A DNA stretch of 64,000 nucleotides from Sipunculus nudus (GCA_026874595.1 CM049309.1:44345079-44409078); one strand, 5' to 3'. Positions 29,301 to 45,000 are shown, counted from the first letter of the stretch. A program made the numbers and translations. Notes: a model not told the origin generated them from the sequence alone.

Positions 29301-32300
29301 TTACATCACAATTTTTTTTTTCTGTTGGACTCAAGATGGATTCTGCCTGATTTCTCAGGTACTGACTTCTGAGTCTGAGGACAAGTCTTAGTCCAGGACT
29401 CTTGAGTCCGATCTCATGTCCAACAACACTGATGCATCCAGCAGATATAGCACTCATGCAGTAAATATATTTATCTCCCAGATTTTGACTCTAATGGAAC
29501 CTCTTCATTGCAGACACCATTTAGAATTGGCCCTCTGACATTAGATAGTCTACGACCAGTGTACTGGCTGCCAGAGTGCCATTACATCCTTCAGCTATGA
29601 ACACACTTTAAGGCTCTATGAGAAGGCAAATATTTCCATTATTTCTGATGCCTCATGACCTACAAGTATATTTTCAACTGGCATGAACGAGTGAAGGTTC
29701 TACCATGGAACCCCACAATTATGACCACCTTGAGGACAGACCAAAGTGGTTGTAATTTTTGTCAGCGGTCATATTTGTGAAATTCTTAGTTACCTAGATC
29801 ATATATTCAGGACCAAGAAAAGTGGTTGTTATTGTGGGGTGGTCCCAATTGTGGGGTAGTTGCAATGCCGGGTTCCTCTGTACTGCATGGTCACATACAG
29901 GCTTTGCTATCTTCACTACCACATGAGAATTTCCCTTCCAAGCATTTTATGTAAACTGAGACATTTTCCCAGAGCAAATGTGATACAACTATGAGTACAC
30001 TTAATTAATGCAATGAAGCATACATTGCAAAATTTCTTCAATGTGAGAATCTTTTCATAAATTCACTTTAGAATTCTTTTATGAAGGTTTGTATTCTACA
30101 ATAAATATACAGGACCCAAAACTGACTTTTTTTCCTCAAGTCAAAGGCTAATTTTAATAGTGTATGAGGATGGATGACATTTGCACAACCAGTTAAGCTG
30201 AGTAAACACTACATCATGAATTATCATAAATTATAATATTTTACATCTGCCTAAGGCATGAGTTAATTTGTTTTTCTGCGACATCATGGCTTTGCTAGTG
30301 CACTGGCAATATGCAAGTTTTTAGCTAATTTTAAGGCCTGGTATCATAATGTTCAGTCACATGACTCATCTAATGTTAGCAGGTGAGGGATCTCTCACTC
30401 TATGTGGAATATGAACAGGGACATCAACAAAAGGGTCTGTACTTTCAAAGGATCCTCTATGTTTACTTTATATTTCCTGCTATTTTAGCACAACACTGAT
30501 ACATTTACTGTGTTACAATGAATAATTGATACCTGAAGGATTAAACAACAAGCATATAAAAATATAATGGATGAGACAGCCAAATCAGCCCTTTTTTTTA
30601 TTCTCTAGAGAACTAGCTGACTGCCTCTATAAATATAACATATTGATTTTACACAGGAAATAAGATTACTCATCCAGACAGGCCCTGCAGAATACGACGG
30701 GTCCAGTCTATGCAAGATTTAAAACGCTGAGACGAGTATGTTCACATCATACACAAACATGTCAATTATAAACCTAATTTACATAATAAAGCGGCTTTCC
30801 AACTGAAACATCAAATATCTTCATACAGCCTGACAGGATCATGGCAGGGTCTAATGACCTGCATGTACTTGGCTGGTCCTGTATACAGTTTAGCCATGGT
30901 CTGGGAACAATTTGGCCATAGACTATATGATAGTGTAGGTACATTTTGGCCATGCAAAAGCAGATCCAGGGGAGGGGTCCGGATCCCCCCCCCCCCTTTT
31001 TTAACCGCCGCAACCTTTCTTTAAGGGTGTCAGACCCATTTTTGTGGCCTAGACCCTCTTTTCTGGACCGGGGGACATTCTTTTAGGTTTTGTCATAAGT
31101 CCTCCTGGGATGGACCCCTCCTTTTCCTACATCCTGGATTCACCCCTGCCATGGGTCAACATAGTTCAGCTATAGTCTAGGTGGAGTTTGGCCATGGTTA
31201 AGGTACAGTTTGGCCATGGTCTTGAAACAATTTGGCTATGGTCTAGTTGGAGTTTAGGTATAATCTAGGTACAGTTTGGCAAAGGTCTGGGTACAATTTA
31301 GCCATGGTCTGGGTACAATATGGCCATGATCTGGGTACAGTTTGGCAATGGTCTGGGTAAAATTTGGCCATGGTCTGAGTACAGTTTGGCCATGGTCTGG
31401 GTAAAGTTTGGCCATGGTCATGGTACAGTTTGGCCATGGTCCTGAAATGATTTGGCCATGATCTGGGTACAGTTTGTCTAGTCTTGGTACAAGTAGGACA
31501 TGGTCAGGATAAAGCTAAGTCATGCTCTTGGTAAAGGTAAGCTATGTCTGGGTAAAGGTAAGCCATGGTCTGGGTAAAGGTAAGGAATGGCCTTGGAACA
31601 GATTGGTCATGGTCTGAGGACATACTGGCCATAGCCTGGGTAAAAATTAGCTGTAGTCTGAATGCAGTTTTGCCATGGTCTGGACAGTGTTTGGTAATGG
31701 TCTCAGAACAGGTTGGGCCTAGTCTGAGTACAGACCAGCAAAGGTCTGGTGACATACTGGCTGTAGTCTTGGTACATTTTTGCCATGGCCGGCAGGGCAC
31801 AGGTAATAGTAATGGTCTGTAATTCATAGAAGGGAATACTCAAGCAGACTGAATATCCATGAAAACAAAATTTTGGACCTACAAATTTATTACTGTTTGA
31901 ATACAACAGATATAATCAGAGAACAACAGGTAATAGTTTTCAGAAATGATGATTGTCCTTATTCTGGTAAATCACTTGGCTGTTCATGAACAGAACTGTA
32001 ATATCCATATCACTGCTATATGCAGGCACTGTGAATGTCAGATAACATGAGCTTAGTCTGAAACCAGGCAAAACGACAGGAAAAGAACCATCAAACAGGA
32101 TCTACACAGATATGTGACAATGCAATCACGTGCATGATCACAGATGATGATCATTTAGAATCCTGTTTGTGGTGTCAACATCTGTAGATAATAACAAAAT
32201 AAAAGACCAGGGTGTTAAAACAGATAACTCCTTGTGGTGACTTTGTTCATATCAATTTTCAATTATAAAAGCTCTCAGCTTTACTGATTTTCAAAAAGTT

Positions 32301-35300
32301 GTAATACTGAATCACTCAACCAGTTGCCTGCAAAAGTGGCAATTCCTTCAAGGACAACAAATGTACAAAGAATAGAATTTGTGCATCTTCAAAATATAAA
32401 TTTCCTTGGTTTATTAGGTAACCAAATTCATCTTCTAGGTGTCTCCACCAGTGGCAGTTCATTGAAGGGTGAAAGATGTACAAACTGACAATATATCGTT
32501 CTGTTTTAAATTAAAAATTTTAATTATCACTTCCTTGCCCAGGGCCCAAATTCTCCACAAAATTCAAGTTTAGTTCATCAATATCTTTATTTTTCGAATT
32601 ACAATGCATACAAACAGACAGATGGACAGACAGATATATGGATGAAGATACAGCCTCCATCAAACTTTGTAACTGGAGCTTTTATATTGCATATACCAGT
32701 GTACTAACTATACCAACATCAGTAAACACACCCTTACCAAGGAATATACACATTACTGAGTTAGTACAGCCTGTTGTCACTAGTTCAATGTCAGGACAGC
32801 TGCCCAAATCAGCAGTGGTTAGTGTATATCCCCCAGTATGCATTCTACACTGGGTGCCTGTTTCTTTAAAAGGACTATAGTTTATGTATGGCACTGTCAA
32901 TATTATGAAAGTCAATAATTGATATCTTATTTTTTTTTAAATATTTGGATCTTTTCATACATTCTATGCCAAATTCCAAGTTTAGGGGTTAATATCCAAC
33001 TTTAACTATGTGTACTCAACCAGAGTTTTATTTCTTTCATGACTATGGATGATTGGCAAGGTTACCATCAGTCCTGATGATAACACAGCAACAAGACCTG
33101 AGGTCATATTGCTTTGACGACTCATAGTTTCATCCGAGTGAAAATGAGGCTCAGGACCAGCTGGCTGGAATATTTCAAATATGGAAGAAGTGATCATAAG
33201 ACAACGTTATTAAAATAGCAGTCATTCAGGCATCAAATAAAATCCTTGATGCTTTACATATTAGGGCAGTATATGATAGGACAAAGACAAAAGAATTTTA
33301 AATGATAATGCTTGGCAGTACACAAATTGGTTTGCAAAAACTCAGCCTTACATAATAATCAAATCACCAGCCTGCATCTTAAAACAACATGTTTTCACAG
33401 TGTCCAGGACCTCCCTTAGCCTGAAAAGGACCCCTGGCTTATTAAGTTCAGTCTAATTGGAGAAGTCTTATTAGTTGACTTTTGCTATTTTTGTTGACTT
33501 AAATAGGGTTACTCAACTATTTGTGAAGGCAAAAGAAGCAAGAAGGCAAATATTTATGCTTGAAATCTTTTGCAAAGATCATGATTTCTAGAGAGTTTGG
33601 AAGGTCAATAACACCCTAATGCATGCTTATATAATGTTTATTGTTTAATGCGACAATCCTGGTGGGGCTAGAAATGCAGAGTTCCAAAAACAAGTGCAAA
33701 GCCACTATGAAAGCAGAGTTTAAAAAATCAGTGTAAAACCATGTACCAACACCCCTGCTGATAGCATTTGGATGACAATCAGGAAAAAAAACAAAATATA
33801 TTTCTGAGGAAATGGGCTCATATGGATAGATCACTCAGATTTAATTTGATAAGTAACTCAGTCTACATGATTCACACCAGGGGGACGCCCACATCACCCA
33901 TGGCAACAACACTGACTAGTCATACAAGTATTCTCTAACCACATGTCATGCCAATTGTTAGCCGCAAGGTTTAAACATAAAATTCCAATTGAGGTATGTG
34001 TTTCACTGAATAAATCAGGCTGAGTGGTTAAACCACACTTGATTTTAGGTCTCATTACAAGCATGTGTTGTGTGTATCTGTGTCAAGAACAAACAAATCC
34101 CCGTCACCAACAATAACAAATATCAACACCAGGCACTACTGGGGAGGCCTCTGGTGAATACTCAAAACTACACAAAGCATGTTATGATTTCATCATTAAT
34201 TTTCATTATACAGTAAAACCTAAAAAATACAACCACTAATGGGACCTGGATAACGTGGTCGCATTTTCAAGGTGGTCATCCTAGTGAGGTCTTTATATAA
34301 AAGCATAACAGAATCAGGACCATGAATAAGTGGTTGTTAGTTTGAGGTGGTCCCTTAGGCAAGATGGTCATAAGGTGAGGTCTTACTTGTTGTATTAGTT
34401 GGGTTGTACACAGACTCAACCATAAAAGACTCACTTGAAGAGAATACCACACTGCTAGCCACACATGATTTTTTACACAGGCTCTAAATTACAACCTGTA
34501 GACACTGCTCATTGGTACCACATTACAAATACCACACTGCTAGCCACACATGATTTTTTACACAGGCTCTAAATTACAACCTGTAGACACTGCTCATTGG
34601 TACCACATTACAACAAAAACATGAATACTACTTAGTTCAAGGTAACAGAACACTGCTGTAATAGAACACTGCCGTAAAAAGTCTGCCTAAAAGTCTTCCT
34701 TCTAGAGCTAAAATATTACAGTCAGCCATTAATATCAGGACAAATTGTAATACTCCTTATATATGTACACAAGTCAAATTGTAAAATTCGGCCTCAGTTT
34801 GTTTTATTTTACCAATAAAAAGTGAATTAGGTTATGCATGCATATACAAAGTACATTTAAAGGCACCACCTCTGTGTGGGTGGAAAGACATTTTGGACAC
34901 AGACATTTCAGACAGGGACATTCTGGACTGAGACATTCCAAACTAGGACATCTTGGACAGGCATTTCTGCATAGGAGGACATTTCTGACAGGAAATATAA
35001 TTACTATATAAAGTAACCTTTTAAAGTATAATTTTGAATGCATCAGTTGCTCAAAAAAAAGTATTATATACAATTTAAAATTATTTTTTTTTAATGTGCA
35101 GCTCAATATTATAACAATTAAAGAACCATTGAAAACAAACTTTTTGAACGTATCAATGTATATGTTTACTGATATAATTTTTTCTCCTCCAGAATATGGG
35201 GATTAATTATATGGGTTAACATAGGTTATAAATTAAGCAGACTTGGGTCCAAATACTTTTAAAGTAATCAATTACAAATACAATTACTTTTAAAAGTAAT

Positions 35301-37729
35301 CAATTACTATTACTTTTGTGTTTTCAGAAAAATAATTGATTACAATTACAATTACTTCTTAAAGTAATCACAATTACTTTTGCATTTACTTTTGTGTTTT
35401 AGGACCATTTACCTCATGCAAGAACAGCAACTGGGTTGCTGGTTTGAGTTCTTAACAAATTTTTTTAGTCGTAACAAATTTAATAAAGGCACAACCTACA
35501 CAATCTATGTTATTTAATTACTAAATCACAGTAGGATATTCCATCCCATAGAGTCATCGATAAGTGGTTGTGTCATATTAAATATAACATTTCATAGTTT
35601 CCACAAAACGGATTCAGATTGTGGGTATATCAATGAAGCTTTTTGTAAAACTAAAAAAAAAAACAAATCAACTCAACATTATTATAAAGACACAAACGTG
35701 TGAATGTGGCTTTGTGTTACCACTAAACAGATATAAACTGGGCCATTTCAAAACAGCTGTTTCTAAATGTTTATTTACATAAAATTCATAAACGTCTTCT
35801 TGATTTCCAAAATTAGTTTGAATCTTTGCATATCCTTTGATTGCAAGTAATTTGTCATCATGCACTTTGGGGAAGTGTACGAGTCAATAAAAACACACTT
35901 TATAATATTATTAACAATGTGCAAAAACTTTTGTTAGACTGGTTTTAGATCTTATGTCATTCATGGGGTTTATTGAAATGATATATCATTGGTTAAAAGC
36001 ATTAAATTTATCATTTAATTAAATCAGCAAGATGGTAATCTTAACTTTCTGGGGTCAAACTGAATTTAAGTTCAGGGTACCCCGAAGAATAACTTGAAAG
36101 TGATTTCAGTAAAACTGGGGTAACCTGAAGTTTTTACAATGGAATAGCTTTGATGGAAAACTTTATTATTCAGTCAGAATCAACTTGTAGCCTGAGATAA
36201 TAAACATATTATTTAAAATGCATATGTGCCTTTGAAGTAGATGAGGAAAAAACAATGGGAAATTTGTTAACAGCCAGATAGGCTTAGTAAATATGACAGT
36301 TTGAAGTAATTATTCATGTGAAACAAATATACATACGAGCTGGATGACTTCAGGATGGACAACTTTGGGCAGGACGACATTCTGAAGGGAGGACATTCTG
36401 AATGGCATTCTGAATGGACGACAATATAACTAAATACATAATATACAGTTATTACAGTTATTACAATTACCGTACTTCAAATACAATAACTTTCCCCCCA
36501 ACTCTGATATTAAGTATTATTTTAAAAGGTTTTTTAACCAAATGAATATTATTTCCTACAGTCCTACATTCATGTGTGCCATGTTGGCTCTGGGTGCCAA
36601 GTGCAATCTCTTTATAAACTGAACTTGAGTTGGATACTGTAGATTGAAACTTTCAAGTGGACCTAAACAAAGCATTGAAATTGCAGATATATGTTACAAA
36701 ATGAGGGGGAGCTATATGATTAATTAATGGTAGTGTGACTCAAATGCAGATGCTCCTCCATACATACAACAGAAACTATAGAAACTATAAGACGGAGAGG
36801 TAATTGCAATGACCACAAAAATTTATTAAGACAGAACTATGTAAAATACAACTAGAGATACCATGAACTAACTATGATTACATAAAATATATATACTAAC
36901 CTACTGAAGACCTACAGTTGTCCACAATACTCTAGCCCTTAAAGGCTCTATTCTTAACTTCTGTAAAACAAAAGTTAAGACCAGACCAGAGGCTCCCCGT
37001 GATGCAGGGAGAACGGGGCTTAGCAGGTCAAGCTGAGAGAGAGGGGGACTGCCTAAAACGCGTGCACGCCTGCGTGCACGCCTACGTGCACCCAGTTTCG
37101 ACTGCTTTAGCAAGTGCCTAAACCGCGTGCGACCCGATTTGCGGACAACAACTTCTGGCCAGAAAAATAGTTATTTTTGGGGGTGTTTTGTTAATTTGTC
37201 TGAGGGAACTTTATATAATTTATGCGGGGAATAACATGAATATTTTTTTTTATTAATATGAAGATTACAACTGTACATCACAACATGAAGGATAGCCACG
37301 ACGCGGGGAGTAACGGGGACGTAACAATGCATGCTGCAACAGGTTTACTTGGTAAAAAGCAGTTGAGGAGTCCATTTTTTAATTGAATGGCAAAGAGGGC
37401 GGACGGAAAGATAAATATGTAAAAATTATGTATGAAAATGACTATACTTGGAGGCAATGATCCACTAAGTATACGCGTTGCAAATATCGTTTTGTAACAT
37501 GCTACGTATTATTTACCCAATTAAATTTATTATTTCACCTTGTGTCTTCTTTATTACTTACAAAGTTCAATGGCTTTTTACTACTTCAACGTCATGCATT
37601 CAATACTTGCAGATTAAAAGAATTAAAAACTAAAAGACAAACATTACCATTTTGAAAGTACCTGTTTATAATTCAAAGCAAATGGCCCAATTTATATATC
37701 TATAAATAATAGCCTACCGATTTTGACAG

Positions 37730-37785
<56 letters not shown>

Positions 37786-37856
37786 ATAGCTTCGAAAGCT
37801 CGTGTGTTAATATAGTTAGTCTATCTAAAAGGTGTTACTGTTTATCTTAACTTTCG

Positions 37857-37888
<32 letters not shown>

Positions 37889-38935
37889 TAATAATGGAAT
37901 AATTACATCAGTTATGTACTGGTACAATAGGACAGGTACCAGTTTACATGAATTCTTAATTGTCTAAATTTTTAAGTTTGGTGCCATTAAATGTTAAATG
38001 TGGATGCCAATTTAGCCAAACATTCACTGGAATAATGGCCAATGTAATACAGAAGCTATGATTTACTCAACCAGTCACAGGCAATCAAAACATCAAAGGA
38101 TCTAATCATTAATTCATTTTTGCTGTATGTATTTAAAATATAAGGATTAGTCATATCGCTAAAGTGACCTGCAAAATAACTGAACTGTAATATATTGCTT
38201 AATTAAAATGTAAAAAATTATGTATAAAATTAGCTTAATCTGGGATAGTGATCTTAGATTTAACACTTATAAAAAGTTTTAGTTATTGTGTCCATTTGAT
38301 TACAACTAACTGACGGTATATCTGAATGGTTCAATGTGACAGTTGTGATAAATGGTTTTTTTTATGTAATCTTGGAAATCTAGAAATTAGTAGAAAAAAA
38401 TGGATTTGTCACATATGTAAATAGGGTAAAATGTAATAAAAATATATATTTCACATTCAAGTTCTTGGTTGTTACATGTTCAATTTTTATTTTTAAAGCC
38501 ATATTAATTATTCTAGAATGGCTAGTACGTGTTTTAGTTGGATTGGTATACGTGGTATATGTCTCAGTAACTTGTTTTTCATAATATATTTCACTTTGTC
38601 CTTTTTTTGCCTGTTATAACAGTAATGTACATATTTATTGTATCACATATTTCTGTATATGTTGTGTTTGTTTTAAATAATTTTGTTGTAACCAGTATGT
38701 GGCTTCAGTTCACTTCCTCAGAATAAAGACACCCAAGAAATATTATTAGTGATAATTGTATTCTCAATATGAATTAAATAATCAAATTCGGTCTTTTATG
38801 ATTATTTAAATCAAATGACTAATAATAATTAATTCTTTTATAATTTCTCACATATGAACAGTGTAAAAAATATTCATGATGAATACTGTTTATGTTAATA
38901 CCCACATAAATTATATAAATATAATATAAACATAA

Positions 38936-39009
<74 letters not shown>

Positions 39010-42000
39010 AAATAATAATAAGTTCCATCATAAAAATTAACAAAACACACCCCACAATAACTTTTTTTCTGGTCAGACGTTGTTGTCCGCAAAATCCGGC
39101 CGCACGCGATTTAGGCACTTGCTAAGGCAGTCCAAACTGCGTGCACGTAGGCGTGCACGCAGGCGTGCACGCGTTTTAGGCAGTCCCAGAGAGAGGGCAA
39201 GGCTGAAAACAGTCACCAGGTTTACCCAGGTCATGTTTTCAGTCCTGCATCACCAGCTCTGTGGTCAATCCAGAGCAGCATCTATGGCATCATTGCCAAG
39301 GGAACCTCCCCTGGTTGCCATGACGTCATAGGGTGTCCCCCTCCCCCCCTAATACCAGGGGTAGGGCATTGTGTAACATATGTAGATAAGTTTTAATAAA
39401 CAACAGGAATACTAAGGCCAAGAAAAAAAGGTCAGGTTTCCAGGCACTTGTAAATCTGTGCAAGGTTGAATTTTTTAAAATCTTTTTTGGTGTTTCTATA
39501 AAAATGTCACATGATTAAGGAAAAGCATGATAATAACAAAATTGTTTTGCTAAACAGATAAAAGCACTACATTGCAAAGGAAATCTAATCAAAACTGTAT
39601 TATTTTATCTTCTTGAAAGAAATGTCCAAGCGGCTAGAGCTACAAATTGGTAAGTTTCTATTGAAAATCAAAATAAAAAATTTTGATGTGGGGGGTTAAA
39701 ATTGACGCACATATTGCCTGAGAACCATACTACTTTCTCTTTTTGGCCTACTTTATATTTTATTTTAATGATCCTGTATAATATAGACAAAAATTTCATT
39801 TACAAAAAGATGAAAAAATTTCTTTTGTATAAATGTTTCTATAAAGATTCTGCTCAAACTTAACAAATCCTGTGTCCCCTGGCCTTTATCCTGAATCTGA
39901 CAGTCAGCCTCTAGATCACTCATGGTAAGGCTGCATGCTGAATTGTTTATTCAGTCAGAGAGGGGTTGAGGCACCCTGCTTTACACAAACCATCTGGGTC
40001 AAAGCAACCTGCCAGGGTCACTGAATAGGCTGCATCCCTCACAGGACTGTTACTTAGTTTTGGCATCCTTACATTTATATAACTCCCTATCCCCTCCCAG
40101 GCCAACCAAGGTGGGAATACCAGGTAACCAAAGCACAAACACCAATCAATATATATAACTAGTTATAAATATATATTTATATACATATATATATATGCAA
40201 AATATGTATTGGGCCCTTACAAACATAAACTTAATGACAAAAACAGAAACCTTTATTGATGAATACATTACTAGGAACAAGAAATCTGCCTACAGATGGT
40301 GAGGGTTCCCTATGGTGGTATGCTCTCAAAACAGTGTTTTCATTCACTTATTCAGCCCATATTATCAGGTTCATTCATGCATAATTGCATTTTTTATTTT
40401 TCTTTATGATTCTCATGAACCTAAATCACGTGTCTGATCCAGATAAAAAATCTAATAAATTCTTCATTGGCTTATTCCCAAATGCCCTGAAAATTTCACG
40501 AGATTCAATTCTTGATTGCATGAGTTATGTTGTGAACAAACACTCACATACACGAACGGGGATGAACAATTACCCTCCTGGCAGAAGCAATAACATACAG
40601 AGACGAAAGAGTATGTGCATTATTTATGTCCTGAGAACAGACTTGACATATAGTGCTTGGCTGTGACAGGGGCTGACCACAGAGCTGTAAGCCACATCAG
40701 GTGATGCTGTACCGGTGGGTCACCACAAGTCACTCATGACCAGCCCAGCAGTAAACAAAACAGGAATAACAGCAGGTCCTGTACGACAAACTGAATATAA
40801 CCACAGGCAAATCAGAATTAACCAGACCACAGACCTCTTGCTGTCAATCAATTATCACTCCTTGGACTCAACTTGTCAATCAGGCAAACTGACAGAACCA
40901 CTAATAAACGTCTCATGTTTCAGCCACACATTTCCCCCTCTGATCTTTTATATATTTTCATCAGCAAATATCACAAACTGCACAGCACACACAGTGCATT
41001 ACTCAGATAATGATGGAATTTTTTATCACTTCCTAATCAATTAGAGAACTAGAATATGGGTAGTCGACAAGCGACTACGTGTATCCGCCAAAATCAGAGA
41101 AGGACGGGTGAAGTAAGGCATTGATTGAGTGGCAAGGGGATATAGAGTTACATGTGTTAAATATTAGAATGGATCTCTGCCACATAAACATGATTGAAGG
41201 TGGCGCCACCTGTTATTTGAACGAGAAACTATCCAAGATATAAACACATGCAAAATTTCATGTGGAAAAGTCAAACCACTGCAGAGATATGAGTAATTTT
41301 ATCCTACAGCAGACAAACAGATGGACGCTGTGCAAAAATGGCTGCAGGTGGCGCCACCATTTTTGTTCATGTTATAAAGCTATCCAAGGGCTACATTTGT
41401 GTAAAATTTTTTTCCGGATCGGTCAAACGGTTCCCGAGATATGAGCTTGGATGTCTGCAGCATAAACGTGAATGTAGGTGGCGCCACCTGTCATAAAATC
41501 AAGAAAGCTATCTAGGATGTATACACATGCCGAATTTCAGGTGAATTAGTCAAACCACTGCAGAGATATGAGTGATTTTAACCCCAGGCAGATTAACAAA
41601 TGGACACTGTGCAAACATGGTTGCAGGTGGCGCCACCTTTTGTTGTGTATGTTATAAAGCTATCCCAGGGCTACATTTGTGTAAAAAATTTTTCCGGATC
41701 GGTCAAACTGTTCCTGAGATATATGGATTTATGTGTGGAGTGTTAACGTGAATGTAGGTGGCGCCACCTGTCATTAAATCAAGAAAGCTATCTAGGATGT
41801 ATATGCATGCTGATTTTTAGGTGAATTAGTCAAACCATTGCAGAGATATGAGTGATTTTAACCCCAGGCAGATGAACAAATGGACACTGTGCAAACATGG
41901 TTGCAGGTGGCGCCACCTTTTGTTGTGTATGTAATAAAGCTATCCCAGGGCTACACTTGTGTAAAATTTTTTTCCGGATCGGTCAAACGGTTCCCGAGAT

Positions 42001-45000
42001 ATATGGGTTTATGTGTGGAAACAGACGCACAAACGGACGCTGGGCAGAGACGAAAGGTCAGAGGTCAAGGTCACTTGGTTAGGCACCAGTTCACATGTGA
42101 CCCGATAATTTGTGTAAGTTTCGGAAAAATCTGTCCAGTAGTCTCAGAGGAGTTCTCCGGAAACGAACGCGGCGGCGGCGGCGGAACCCGGTCAAAAACA
42201 TAGTATCCGCAAAACTTCGTTTTGGCGGATACAATAATTATGTTATTCTTACTTCTTAACAGACCTTTCCCACCAGCATGCACACTACATGAAATGGTCG
42301 TCAGCTAGGCTTTGGTCCTTTGGTTAAATAAAAGCAGATACATGCCACAGAAACAGTGAATATCCCCACCTTTATTGATAAGACAGGACTTTTTTGCTTT
42401 CATCATTTCATTGATAGCAATTAACCTCTTTTTAGTTGACAGAATGGACCTGAACTATTAGTGTTAATATCCGCCAATAGATGTCGCTAGTGTGGTGGAA
42501 AAGGTCTATTAACCTCACTGTGCAGAATCTTACAAGTGTATGACTCTGCTGGTTAGGGATTCTGGATTCAGAAATCCATTCCCAATAATGCACCATGGTG
42601 TCCATAGATACAAGTGGTATGGGTATAGAAGGTATTGAAGTAGTGAAGAAGGTATTATTAATGCAAATTAATTGAACATGGATGTTTTTGTTGTCAGAAT
42701 TTTCACAGAATAAGCAATATTTTGTAAGGATGTGCAATGTATACATGAGGTGTTCCCTTGCAGTGTCAAATTTTAATTTTGAAATTTGACAGTTGAGATA
42801 AGTGGCCCCAGCTGTATCACAATAAAAACAACCTCTGGAGGAGGTGGTGAATAAATAATACCAAATCCCTCCTCCAGATGTCAATATCAATCACTGTTCC
42901 TGCTTGGTGAAAGAAGTGCAGAAAAAGAGCTTGCCTCAAATATATCAACTAAGTGCTCAAGTGGCAGTTACTTGCTTGGAAATACATGCAGAGTAAAAGA
43001 TATGGACTTCTATATAATTCCAAACCATCCACCAGGTGTCAGCACAGGGCATTCTCTATTAAGGAAAGATGTACAGAAAGAAAAAAATCTTGTTTGCACA
43101 GCCTGATCTAGATCTAATCCAAAATGAATTATCTCTTGTTTGCTTTATGTTCAACCTATTCTACAAAATGTAATAAAATGTACCATATTGTTGTGAACAC
43201 ATTGTGAACAGGCAAACAGAAAGAAGGTCAAATACGGCACCTTACAGGTAGACTGAGAGCACCTCAAACATGCATAATACGCCTTTCTTATGTCTTGTGA
43301 CCTATGACCTCATTAATTATGCATGATTTTTTATGAGAAATAAATTCAGGTGAGTAAATATTGGATAATATTTATAATAAGTATCATGAATATCCATCTT
43401 ATTATTGGTAAGTCATCACGGCGCCACCACAAAGTAGAATCGTGACCCCTGACCTCATTGAATATGCAAGCATTTTGCCTATAATTGTAGTAGGACAAGA
43501 TAATTTATTGGTAAGAAGTTATGCCTGGTGAGTTTTATGAAAATCCATCAAGGCCTTGGTAAGTTATCCCAGCAACACTAAAAGTTAACAGACAGATGGA
43601 TGGACACGGGGTACACCATAGTACATACCGTCTTTGACAGGTGTCTAATAATGAGTACGATACAAAGTACTTGCTTAGGCGACCATTATATTCAGTTGAA
43701 CTGAACTTAGATGTATGAGAGAAATCAATAAACTGAAGGCCTTTTTGGTGAATTCTCCGGAGTTATATTTCTGCCTAAGCTGTGGGCAGACATATCATCC
43801 ACAAATCAATCAATAAAACCAGGACCCAGACACCAGGGATAGCTCAGCATGATGGATCACGTTTCTGATCCCACTCGTTAATGCAGACACTCCACCACCA
43901 AGCCAGACAAAACATAAGGGCACTCTTTTCAGCAGACAAGCAGACATTTTTTAACCAACAAAAAAAGAAACCCTATTTTATGGAGATGCCAGACTGCAGG
44001 AGCTTAAACCAGGACTGTCAGGCCACTGGGTCAGGTCATCTGCTGACTGCTATATGCTGGACGGTTTGGCTACTGATGTTGCTTATTATAAGCAGAATGC
44101 TGTCCCACTTAGCAGGATCAAACACAGGCTTTGGAGCCGTTGGGGGGGGGGGGGGGATTTTGACCAAAGGGTAGGGGTCAGTGTTACCTTCTTTGAGATA
44201 TGATGCAAATTGCATAAATTTGCATGAAAAATCCACCGTATTTGATCTCAGCCTACATGCCTCATGTTAAAAAATTACATCTTAAACTTCATGTAAATTT
44301 GAAAATGGTATATCCTTTGCCTCTCATTATATTTGTTTCCTGCTTCATAGCATGCACACCTATGGTTCTAAGTAAAATTAAAAACCCCGTAAAAGATTTG
44401 AAGTTTTCTGTAAATTTGAAGAAAACTGTATTAGGGTAAATATATATTACCAATCTGGCACACATGATCACGTTAATTTGGTATTTTTTTAGGTGTGATG
44501 CAACATGTGATTAAAGTTGGAAAATGTTCAAAATACTGCATCAATATGCATATTATATTTTTTATTTTTTCATCATTATGCATACACTGAGAGGGGGGGG
44601 GGGGGGACCTCTGTCCACACCAACCCACCCTAGGGTGTTTATGCACCTTCAAACTTGCTAAACTTGCAGAATGCCCCCCCCCCCCCCTTACTTTCAACAA
44701 GAGCACTGCAACTGTGCATAATACGCCTGTCATGTATCTGGTGACCTTATTTCACATGCAATAATTCAGGTTAGATACTCTATTGGTAAATAGATAGAAA
44801 ATACATAGAATTTTTTGTAAGTCACCAAGGAGCCTCCAAAGTACGGTGACCTCTGACCTCATTAAATATGCATGTATTTAGCTGGAAATCGAACTAATGC
44901 CAGATATTCTATTAATTAACATCTCTGGTGAGTATTATCAAAATCCTTCATATTCTTCATGAGTTATAACGGCAACACCACAAAGTAGCCTAGAGACCCA

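Larger units (their letters stand above)
37045..39187. mobile_element. MULE-like TIR element with 9-bp target duplication
   Basis: 2143 bp flanked by AGAGAGAGG on both sides (37036-37044 and 39188-39196). The terminal inverted repeats are about 150 bp, starting GGGACTGCCTAAAACGCGTG, and are rich in GCGTGCACGC palindromes, with gcggacaacaac further in. A 9-bp duplication plus long TIRs is typical of Mutator-like elements (family knowledge). Inside are three AT microsatellites and no transposase, so it is non-autonomous. Confidence 0.88.

Noticed and set aside
38819-39118. Open frame with alternating Ile-Tyr run
   Set aside because: Translation of the (AT)n microsatellite.
39080-39331. Arg-rich open frame ([10 protein letters not shown])
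   Set aside because: Translation of the GCGTGCACGC palindromes in the MULE-like TIR; the opposite TIR gives the same peptide.
42432-42890. Longest open frame in the window (152 codons, minus strand)
   Set aside because: No recognisable domain, no splice context as part of RIOK1, AT-rich composition and repeat-like neighbours.
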